A stretch of 9,754 nucleotides of DNA from an uncultured bacterium (GTDB lineage Bacteria; Bacteroidota; Bacteroidia; Bacteroidales; Bacteroidaceae): the NCBI GenBank assembly GCA_905215575.1, contig CAJMQV010000066.1, forward strand, positions 1-9,754, given 5' to 3'. The notes beneath the pieces are model-generated. The model made no database searches. It was not told the DNA's origin and was given only the letters and a program-made list of their open reading frames with translations. This document shows positions 1-5,185 of the stretch, one piece after another (positions within the stretch are counted from its first letter, which is position 1; every line of letters starts with the position of its first letter). The translations under genes were made by a program, and so were the position numbers.

Positions 1-1
1 G

Positions 2-133
2 ATTGATTCCAAGACGATGGATCAGATTGAGGTCTGGGCTGCCGAGGAGTTCCGTTCAGTGAACGGCCAGTTGCAGTGGATCATTGCTGATTCGTTGAGG
101 AAGTACGGCCGGATGCCCGATAAGAAAGAATAA
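2..133 (+). CDS. C-terminal end of an Arc-like ribbon-helix-helix DNA-binding protein (5' end outside window)
   Basis: The frame starting at base 2 is open from the window edge to a TAA at 131-133, giving 43 residues (IDSKTMDQIEVWAAEEFRSV...ending in MPDKKE). The run 'D-x-x-T-M-x-x-I-E-x-W-A-A-E-E-F-R-S-V-N-G-Q-L' followed by a second helix resembles the helix-turn-helix half of small Arc/MetJ ribbon-helix-helix proteins, including the family's usual 'R-S-x-N-x-Q' turn. Such proteins are usually 50-60 residues and bind DNA as dimers through an N-terminal beta strand, so most of this one is probably visible and only the strand and start are missing. The target is unknown. The downstream hairpin at 243-278 can end its transcript. 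The family call is from recognisable pattern only. Confidence 0.7.
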   Translation: MDSKTMDQIEVWAAEEFRSVNGQLQWIIADSLRKYGRMPDKKE

Positions 134-242
134 TTTACTCTCGAATCATATATGCTTGAATCTTTTGAGCAATGATATGGTCTGTATATAATATACATTT
201 AGCTTTTGGATTCTGTAATCATTCAATAAACGGTCTAATTGC

Positions 243-278
243 ACAAAAAAGCCTTGTCGTGAGACAAGGCTTTTTTGT
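243..278. terminator. Bidirectional intrinsic terminator
   Basis: A perfect inverted repeat has the GC-rich core GCCTTGTC (251-258) and GACAAGGC (263-270) around a GTGA loop. It is extended by AAAAAA on the left and TTTTTT on the right to a 16-bp stem. It works in both directions: the T-run ends the rightward ribbon-helix-helix transcript, and the A-run is a T-run for the leftward phosphatase gene, whose stop codon is only about 10 nt away. The two genes converge on it. Confidence 0.93.
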
Positions 279-288
279 ATTCATCCGT

Positions 289-816
289 TTAAATCTCTAT
301 TTTGACGACACCTCCGTAAGGAGTCAGATTGTCGTATCCTTCTTCCATTTTTACCTGTCCGGCAAATACCTGCGCACAGATCAGCACACCGCCATGCGCA
401 AAGATAGCTACCCGCTGATAATTCTTTTCCTTCAGTTCTTCCAGAAATGCGCTTACTCTCCGATACAAGTCCATGAACGACTCTCCGTTTTTGGTCGGAG
501 TGTTCAGATAATCCTCAAACCATTTCCGCACTTCGGGATCTTTGATCTCGTCATAGCGCATCATTTCCCAGTCGCCCATGTTCAGTTCCTTGAGCCGTTC
601 GTCGCGGATGGCTTCCGGAAATCCGCAGAAATCTGCTAGTTTCGTGGCCCGGCTCAGCGGACTACTGTATACGCAGTCAAAAGAAAGCCCTTCCAACTGT
701 TTTTTCGTTTCGGCAGCTTCTTCCGGAAAGGAGGCCTTCAGGGGTACGTCTGTAAATCCGTAGCACACTCCATGCGGTACGTCTACGGATGTATGTCTGA
801 TCAAATATACTTCCAT
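289..816 (-). CDS. cobC: Histidine phosphatase family protein, alpha-ribazole-phosphatase-like (CobC)
   Basis: This 175-residue protein has the histidine phosphatase (phosphoglycerate-mutase-like) layout. The N-terminal L-I-R7-H8-T motif carries the nucleophilic histidine, R56 lies in 'SSPLSRA', a likely acid residue E77 lies in 'LKELNMGDWE', and the second active-site histidine H141 lies in 'IFAHGGV'. The stretch 'CYGFTDVPL' just after the first motif is characteristic of alpha-ribazole phosphatase, which removes the phosphate from alpha-ribazole 5'-phosphate in assembly of the cobalamin lower ligand. The usual RHG is RHT here. Length fits the family. No other cobalamin gene is in the window, so the substrate is inferred from similarity alone; a general phosphatase of this superfamily is the alternative. 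It is cytosolic, has no signal peptide, and appears to be transcribed alone from the promoter at 851-881. Confidence 0.85.
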   Translation of the reverse strand: MEVYLIRHTSVDVPHGVCYGFTDVPLKASFPEEAAETKKQLEGLSFDCVYSSPLSRATKLADFCGFPEAIRDERLKELNMGDWEMMRYDEIKDPEVRKWFEDYLNTPTKNGESFMDLYRRVSAFLEELKEKNYQRVAIFAHGGVLICAQVFAGQVKMEEGYDNLTPYGGVVKIEI

Positions 817-850
817 AATTTTGCTTTGGATAAATTCTTGTTCTTTTCTG

Positions 851-881
851 CAAATGTAACGATTTCCTTCTTTTTACCCAA
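851..881 (-). promoter_or_regulatory. Bacteroides-type promoter for the histidine phosphatase gene
   Basis: Read on the minus strand there is a TTG (-33 element, 879-881), a 20-nt spacer and TACATTTG (-7 element, 851-858). This matches the Bacteroides primary-sigma consensus TTG-N19-21-TAnnTTTG exactly. Transcription would start near 845, leaving a leader of about 29 nt before the ATG at 816. Confidence 0.75.
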
Positions 882-889
882 TAATTGAT

Positions 890-910
890 GGATTTTCAAT
901 TTGAAAATCC
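890..910. repeat. Perfect 21-bp palindrome, candidate operator between divergent genes
   Basis: GGATTTTCAA (890-899) and TTGAAAATCC (901-910) are exact inverted copies around one T. The element lies just upstream of the leftward promoter. The right half recurs as TTTGAAAATCCTT at 965-977, touching the -33 element of the rightward promoter. The placement suggests a dimeric regulator's site, but no regulator can be named. Confidence 0.55.
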
Positions 911-976
911 TTCTCAATAAATGTTTTTTTATTGGTTGTGCCAGATAGGAAAAGCAGAAAAAACTTTGAAAATCCT

Positions 977-1006
977 TTGGGATGAAAGATTTTTACATTA
1001 CTTTTG
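977..1006 (+). promoter_or_regulatory. Bacteroides-type promoter for the unrecognised gene at 1061
   Basis: TTG (977-979), a 19-nt spacer and TACTTTTG (999-1006) match the TTG-N19-21-TAnnTTTG consensus exactly. The predicted start is near 1012, giving a leader of about 49 nt that is almost entirely A and T and has no Shine-Dalgarno sequence, as is usual in Bacteroides. A repeated half-site (965-977) abuts the -33 element. Confidence 0.72.
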
Positions 1007-1060
1007 TTTTGTAATATGTTGATAATTAATATATTAAATAATAAATATAAAATATAGATT

Positions 1061-1594
1061 ATGAAATTGGAAGATAAAATGAAATCCTTTGATCTGCGTA
1101 CAGAAATTGAAAATAAGAAAGAGGGAAAGAATAGAGATGAGAAACTGGTGTTGGTGTTTAAGGATTTGGCCCGACTGATTCTTCAGGGTTATTTTTTAGT
1201 TAAGAAGAATAACTGTGACTCTTTTGTAAAAGTGCAACCGACTTGTGTGGAAATTTATTGTCATGAAGAAGGTGAGGGGGATGATAAAATCAAGGATTAT
1301 ATTGTCTATCATCGGAATAAGGACAACGGAGAGGATTTGAAATCCCTTTTTCCGCTGGGTGTATTGCATAACCATGTTTCCGGAATAGATATTACTTTTG
1401 AACACGGTAAGGATGCCGCACACGCTGTTCGTTTGTCTGCTTTGATTCGTGAGTTCTCTGTAGACGAATCTCATAAAAATGAGGAGCAGCTGTCTGAATT
1501 GGATAAAGTGAAAATCATAGATAAACCTACCTATTTATATGATGTTCTATATTCTCAATATTCCGTATTTGAAGGTGGATTTAGTATTCAGTAG
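1061..1594 (+). CDS. Unrecognised protein, apparently shortened by an in-frame amber codon
   Basis: This 177-residue reading frame follows a good promoter, and no family is recognised with confidence. The N-terminus (1-30) is charged and probably flexible. Residues 35-135 look like a folded domain with a spaced set of polar residues that could be catalytic or metal-binding: H68 in 'YCHEEGEG', D79 and H84 in 'KDYIVYH', H103, H105 and D110 in 'HNHVSGID', E114, and 'ALIR' ending at R130. There is no signal peptide or membrane segment, so it is probably cytosolic. It is visibly more AT-rich than its neighbours, which hints at horizontal acquisition. The frame stops at TAG (1592-1594), yet the same frame stays open for 71 more codons to 1808-1810, so the intact protein was probably about 249 residues. 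The folded part lies wholly before the stop, so the short product may still work. Confidence 0.7.
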   Translation: MKLEDKMKSFDLRTEIENKKEGKNRDEKLVLVFKDLARLILQGYFLVKKNNCDSFVKVQPTCVEIYCHEEGEGDDKIKDYIVYHRNKDNGEDLKSLFPLGVLHNHVSGIDITFEHGKDAAHAVRLSALIREFSVDESHKNEEQLSELDKVKIIDKPTYLYDVLYSQYSVFEGGFSIQ

Positions 1595-1810
1595 GTTGAT
1601 AGTTCGGAAGAGACAGACTTTGAGATTTCAGAAGAACAGAGATGTAATGTGGCTGAATATGAATTAAAGGAAAAAATTGATAAAAATAAATCTTATGAGT
1701 CTCCGGAGAAAAAAACGATGGAAGAACATCCTGATGCCCAACCGACTGCTAACAAGAAATATGTGCAGGATATGAGAACGTGGAGATTCAAAAGGAGTTC
1801 TAAGAAATAA
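1595..1810 (+). pseudogene. Possible 3' remnant of the gene at 1061, beyond the in-frame TAG
   Basis: In the same frame as the upstream gene, 71 sense codons follow the TAG and end at TAA (1808-1810). The encoded segment (starting VDSSEETDFEISEEQ and ending FKRSSKK) is highly charged, acidic then basic, and looks like a disordered tail that continues the style of residues 135-160. There is no plausible promoter or start of its own at the junction. The best reading is a nonsense mutation in a longer gene. Alternatives are occasional readthrough, or a natural C-terminal variant with chance open frame downstream. Confidence 0.5.
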
Positions 1811-1821
1811 AACGAACCCAT

Positions 1822-1860
1822 AAAAAAATCCCGCCTATGGAATTTCTTCCACAGGTGGGA
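1822..1860 (-). terminator. Intrinsic terminator of the Hsp20 gene
   Basis: A 14-bp stem (1829-1842 with 1847-1860, loop TTTC, one mismatch and one G-T pair) is followed on the minus strand by seven T residues (1828-1822 on the + strand are A). It begins about 23 nt after the leftward Hsp20 stop codon. It also overlaps the area where a rightward transcript from the gene at 1061 would end. Confidence 0.85.
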
Positions 1861-1883
1861 TGCAATTGCTGAACTATTAAGAA

Positions 1884-2321
1884 TTAGTGAATCTCAATAA
1901 CACGGCTTACTTTGGCTTTTTCTTCCGGAGTGCGTTTTGGCAATTCGATGCTCAGCACACCGTCGTGAACCTCGGCACTGATCTTTTCTTTCTCTACATC
2001 GTCCGGCAAAATCAGGCTTTGCTGGAATTTGGTGTAAGAGAATTCGCGACGCAGATATTTCTTGTTATCCTTGTCCTCTTCCTTGTTTTCGGATTTCTTC
2101 TCCATGGAGATGGACAACTCGTTATTTTCACCCAAATGGATGTTGAAGTCGTCTTTTGTCATGCCCGGAGCAGCCACCTCAACGGTATAGCTTTTGTCGC
2201 TTTCTATTACGTTGATTGATGGAGCTGTTGCATTAGCCTTAACCATCCAATCGGTATCGAAAAAGTCATTGAAGATACTCGGTAACCAGTTCTGACCATA
2301 AGTTTTTCTCATCGGCATCAT
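1884..2321 (-). CDS. Small heat-shock protein, Hsp20/alpha-crystallin family
   Basis: This 145-residue protein is an ATP-independent holdase that binds unfolding proteins in the cytosol and assembles into oligomers. A short N-terminal arm (about 1-33) begins MMPMRK and contains 'IFNDFFDTDW', the usual aromatic-rich segment of bacterial Hsp20. An alpha-crystallin domain (about 34-130) follows, with 'VEVAAPGMTKDDFNIHL', a charged loop rich in K, E and D, 'YLRREFSYTKFQQSLILPDDV', and the hallmark 'GVLSIELPK'. The C-terminus has an I-E-I tail, the I-x-I motif that docks neighbouring subunits. Length is typical. The first ATG (2321) is preferred because an AGGAG lies 9 nt upstream, unusual in this genome type. 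It is a single-gene unit with its own terminator. No clear promoter could be assigned upstream. Confidence 0.95.
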   Translation of the reverse strand: MMPMRKTYGQNWLPSIFNDFFDTDWMVKANATAPSINVIESDKSYTVEVAAPGMTKDDFNIHLGENNELSISMEKKSENKEEDKDNKKYLRREFSYTKFQQSLILPDDVEKEKISAEVHDGVLSIELPKRTPEEKAKVSRVIEIH

Positions 2322-2330
2322 AATCTTAAT

Positions 2331-2335
2331 CTCCT
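2331..2335 (-). promoter_or_regulatory. Ribosome binding site of the Hsp20 gene
   Basis: On the minus strand AGGAG lies 9 nt before the ATG at 2321. Strong Shine-Dalgarno sequences are uncommon in Bacteroides, and none of the other genes here has one. It favours the first of the two adjacent ATG codons (2321 over 2318). Confidence 0.6.
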
Positions 2336-2544
2336 ATTCTTTAGTTGTTTATTTCAGTTTGTTTCTCTCTCGCATCCCCTTTCGGTTCTGCGATTCGCTA
2401 AGAATAGTACAAATGCTGTGCCGGATGTAATTTTGTCAGATGCCAAAGTAGATAGATTAAACTTGTAAAAACTCTTTTAAACCATTTGCCGGGATTTTAT
2501 ACTCCCGAAAACTTTGTTTACTTTTGGGTGATGCCCGAGTGTAG
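2336..2544. other. Intergenic stretch without a recognisable gene
   Basis: This lies between the Hsp20 gene and the terminator of the metalloprotease gene. I see no convincing reading frame or RNA gene and no complete promoter. The leftward Hsp20 promoter must be here, but no TAnnTTTG with a properly spaced TTG is visible; the nearest is TACTTTGG at 2443-2450, one base short between the TA and TTTG. A weak CGGGA/TCCCG hairpin (2490-2507) and an isolated rightward TACTTTTG (2519-2526) are the only other patterns. Confidence 0.5.
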
Positions 2545-2584
2545 ACAAAATGGCACAACCCAAAGCCGGATTGTGCCATTTTGT
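2545..2584. terminator. Intrinsic terminator downstream of the metalloprotease gene
   Basis: A perfect 14-bp inverted repeat pairs ACAAAATGGCACAA (2545-2558) with TTGTGCCATTTTGT (2571-2584) around a 12-nt loop. It starts 26 nt after the metalloprotease stop codon in the leftward direction. The following T-run is short on that strand (four T), whereas the rightward side is followed by a longer T-rich stretch, so it may act in either direction. Confidence 0.75.
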
Positions 2585-2610
2585 TCTTTTTCTGTTTCCT
2601 GAATACCCTG

Positions 2611-4959
2611 TTATTTGATGGTCAATGCCCGTGTGATGGCATCATTCAGGTTAGCAAAGTGTGCCTGAGTGCTCTTGTTGCCACTGCGTGCATACTGTGC
2701 CGTACGGGTTTTTAGGCTCTGAAGCGTCTGCAACACATAAGGGCGTGCTTTGGCGCTGATGCCTGTGCGGTTCAGATAAGATACCAGACTTTCTACAAAC
2801 GTGTTCTGCAAGGCCTTTTCATAAGCACTTGGGTTAGCGGTGTTGCGGAAGGTCAGGCGGGTCAGGTCGGCCAGATACTCGTCGGCGGTATATTCCGGAT
2901 TCAGTCCGTCAATCAGGCTGAGCAGGCGGCTCACCATGCCTGTACCGATACTGGTGGTGTAGTTTTCCGGTTTTGAAGTGAAGCGGTTCATATACTCTGG
3001 CAACAGCCAGGTCGGTTCTGTAAAGATATTGCGTTCAAAGTAAGCCAACGCATTCTTCTGGCGTGCTTTTTCCACCGTAGTGTAGATGGCTCCGCTTTCA
3101 TTCACCGTCTTGAAGTTGCTGTAATAACCGCCGATGTTGCGCAACACATGATTGTTGTAGCGGTAGAACTGGTTGCGGATCTGGTCGTACATTCCTTTCA
3201 GATTCTCATTATAGATATCCTTGTTGTCGTAGGTCCATTTCGGAAGAGCCGCAATTTCTCGTTTCAGATTCAGAATACCATATTCGCTGGCTTTTACGGC
3301 ATCATCACCCAAATCCTCGGTCTGGCAGCGAGGATCGTTCACCCTATTGGTTTCTCCATCGCCGAACCACAGACGCGGATTGCCCGGCAGATTCTTCTGT
3401 ACCAGTTCTTCGAGCATGGCATGGTCGCTGTCCTCGTCGGTAGCTCCAATCATTGGACGATAACCCCATTCGATAGCCCACTTGTCATAATCATTGATGC
3501 GTGGGAAGATGCCGGCACGCGAAATGCCGTCCTCCGGCTGTGCCACATAATTGAAGCGGGCGTAATCCATGATACTGGGTGTATGACCGTATTTCTCCAC
3601 CCATTCCTTGTTGCGCAGGCTGTCTACCGGCACCGTGCTGCTGGCGCCGAAGTTATGGCGCAAGCCCAAGGTGTGGCCCACCTCGTGTGAAGAAACAAAG
3701 CGGATCAGTTCGCCCATCAGTTCCTCGTCGAAGTTCATTTTCTGTGCGGCTTCATCAATGCTTCCGGCCTGTACCATATACCAGTCGTGCAGCAGATTCA
3801 TCACATTATGATACCAGCAGATGTGGCTTTCCAGAATTTCACCGGAGCGTGGGTCGTGTACGTTCGGTCCGTAGGCATTCTCTATCGGAGAGGCCAGATA
3901 GCGGATTACCGAGTAGCGTGCGTCTTCCATGCTCATGGTCGAGTCGTTTTCGGGCCATTCCTTACCGATGATGGCATTCTTGAAGCCGGCCTTCTCGAAA
4001 GCTTTCTGCCAGTCGTTGATACCGGCGATGAGGTATTTTCGCCACTGTTTCGGAGTGGCCGGGTCAATGTAATATACAATCGGTTTGACGGGTTCCACCA
4101 GTTCGCCGCGTTTCATCTTTTCCACGTCCTCGGGGCGTGGTTCCAGACGCCAGCGGGTGATGAAGCGTTTTCCTTTGACGCGCTGCTGGTCGTCGGAGAA
4201 CTCATTGAATCCGTCGGCGAAATAACCCACACGCGGATCGAAATAACGGCGCATCATCGGTTCTTCGGGCAGCAGAATGAACGAGATGTTCAGTCCGAAG
4301 GTGGCGCGTCCGGTTGAGGAGGTGGCGGGCAGATTTCCCGTTGCCGAGTTCCAGGTCTTCACAAGGCGCACCTCTGTGTTCATCGGGAAAGTCTTGATGC
4401 TTTCGATAAACGACAGGTCGCCCACCTGGTTGCTCAGGTTATACTGTTTTTTCATATAGGACGGCATACCTAACGCCGGATTGTCTTCATTAAAGAAAGA
4501 GGTCACCTTGATGCGGCTGGCTTTGCCCACCTTCTTTTCAACCTTGAAGGCACCGATAATCGGATTGTTGTTGCTTATGGTAATCGCCTTATAAATGTTT
4601 TCGGTAGAGTCGGCGGTGTTGATCAGCAGCTCGGCACGCAGCAGAAGGCGTCCGTCGTTGCTTTTTTCCCAGTACACCACCTGTTCGTTCATCTGTTCGC
4701 CTCCGAACTTGCCACAGTTGGCCGGGGTACTGGTGAATCGGGTTGTGGTGAGGAAACGACGGCCGATCAGCGAGTCCGGAATCTGGAAGAACCAGTCTGT
4801 GCCCGATTTGACTACCTGAAACAGTCCCTCTCTGATATCCTCTTTGGGAGCTGCGTTTTCTACTTTCTCTTTGTCTTTCTTTTTCTTCCGCTTGGCATCT
4901 GCGGGAGCGGCCACCAGACCGGCGCAGAGCAGGAGCAGAATCATCCTTGATTTTATCAT
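2611..4959 (-). CDS. Secreted zinc-dependent metalloprotease, DUF5117/DUF4953 type
   Basis: This 782-residue protein starts with a signal peptide (MIKSR, a leucine-rich core to about residue 18, then APADA) followed by a very basic KRKKKKDKEK stretch (23-32). The cysteine in 'LLLLCAG' lacks the small residue usual before a lipoprotein cysteine, so ordinary signal peptidase cleavage after ADA is more likely. Residues about 43-75 ('GLFQV...FFQIPDSLIGRR') resemble DUF5118, the next ~200 residues DUF5117, and the rest DUF4953. The zinc site is H425-E426-V-G-H429-T-L-G-L-R-H435, the metzincin motif HExxHxxGxxH, with a Met-turn candidate M464 in 'PSIMDYARF'. E426 is the expected catalytic base. Substrate is unknown; it should act in the periplasm or at the cell surface. 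M1 is chosen over M6 because it supplies the basic n-region. It is transcribed divergently from the exporter operon. Confidence 0.92.
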   Translation of the reverse strand: MIKSRMILLLLCAGLVAAPADAKRKKKKDKEKVENAAPKEDIREGLFQVVKSGTDWFFQIPDSLIGRRFLTTTRFTSTPANCGKFGGEQMNEQVVYWEKSNDGRLLLRAELLINTADSTENIYKAITISNNNPIIGAFKVEKKVGKASRIKVTSFFNEDNPALGMPSYMKKQYNLSNQVGDLSFIESIKTFPMNTEVRLVKTWNSATGNLPATSSTGRATFGLNISFILLPEEPMMRRYFDPRVGYFADGFNEFSDDQQRVKGKRFITRWRLEPRPEDVEKMKRGELVEPVKPIVYYIDPATPKQWRKYLIAGINDWQKAFEKAGFKNAIIGKEWPENDSTMSMEDARYSVIRYLASPIENAYGPNVHDPRSGEILESHICWYHNVMNLLHDWYMVQAGSIDEAAQKMNFDEELMGELIRFVSSHEVGHTLGLRHNFGASSTVPVDSLRNKEWVEKYGHTPSIMDYARFNYVAQPEDGISRAGIFPRINDYDKWAIEWGYRPMIGATDEDSDHAMLEELVQKNLPGNPRLWFGDGETNRVNDPRCQTEDLGDDAVKASEYGILNLKREIAALPKWTYDNKDIYNENLKGMYDQIRNQFYRYNNHVLRNIGGYYSNFKTVNESGAIYTTVEKARQKNALAYFERNIFTEPTWLLPEYMNRFTSKPENYTTSIGTGMVSRLLSLIDGLNPEYTADEYLADLTRLTFRNTANPSAYEKALQNTFVESLVSYLNRTGISAKARPYVLQTLQSLKTRTAQYARSGNKSTQAHFANLNDAITRALTIK

Positions 4960-4997
4960 GTCCGTATTAAATTAGGTGATACATTTTATTCTGAAAA

Positions 4998-5005
4998 CAA
5001 AGATA
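4998..5005 (-). promoter_or_regulatory. Probable -7 promoter element of the metalloprotease gene
   Basis: On the minus strand TATCTTTG fits the Bacteroides -7 consensus TAnnTTTG. The predicted start is near 4991, about 32 nt before the ATG at 4959. No TTG is found at the usual -33 distance, so this is only half a consensus promoter. Confidence 0.5.
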
Positions 5006-5053
5006 CTTTTTTATCCCGACACCGCCTTGTTTTGGACTCTGTTTTTCGATTTT

Positions 5054-5090
5054 GTGTCCGAAAATGGACAGTGTGTCCATTTTCGGACAC
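5054..5090. promoter_or_regulatory. Twin-dyad enhancer site (37-bp perfect inverted repeat) upstream of the exporter operon
   Basis: A 17-bp arm (5054-5070, GTGTCCGAAAATGGACA) is repeated exactly inverted at 5074-5090 around GTG. Each arm also contains its own dyad, TGTCC-N6-GGACA (5055-5070 and 5074-5089), so the region reads as two adjacent binding sites whose centres are 19 bp apart. Its centre is about 89 bp upstream of the start predicted from the -24/-12 promoter at 5134-5150, the normal place for an NtrC-type enhancer. A strong hairpin is possible but there is no T-run and no upstream gene for it to terminate, so a protein-binding role is preferred. The regulator is not in the window. 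Confidence 0.7.
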
Positions 5091-5133
5091 TTGCGATTTT
5101 GTTTATCTATTGGAATATCAACACTTTACGTTT

Positions 5134-5150
5134 TTGGCACGATTCTTGTT
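5134..5150 (+). promoter_or_regulatory. Sigma-54 (RpoN) -24/-12 promoter of the exporter operon
   Basis: TTGGCACGATTCTTGTT matches the sigma-54 consensus YTGGCACGRNNNTTGCW at every defined position except the C of the -12 GC, which is T (5149). The GG at 5136-5137 and the G at 5148 have the required 10-nt spacing. Transcription would begin near 5161, leaving a leader of about 25 nt before the ATG at 5186. No properly spaced TTG/TAnnTTTG promoter competes with it here. Confidence 0.65.
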
Positions 5151-5185
5151 ATATGAAAAGTAAAAATGATAAAATAAACGTAAAT

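Noticed and set aside
172..639. Rightward open frame of 155 codons over the phosphatase gene
   Set aside because: It is antisense to a clearly recognised histidine phosphatase, crosses the terminator hairpin, and its product resembles no known protein.
2519..2590. Possible small rightward RNA: TACTTTTG at 2519-2526 followed by the hairpin at 2545-2584 and a T-rich stretch
   Set aside because: There is no TTG at the -33 distance and the hairpin is already explained as the metalloprotease terminator; the transcript would be only about 55 nt. RNA sequencing could revive it.
3148..4317. Several rightward open frames opposite the metalloprotease gene
   Set aside because: They lie wholly within a gene with an intact zinc site and signal peptide; they have no promoters or recognisable domains.
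5054..5090. The inverted repeat as a transcription terminator
   Set aside because: Neither side is followed by a T-run and no gene ends next to it; its position before a sigma-54-like promoter fits an enhancer better.
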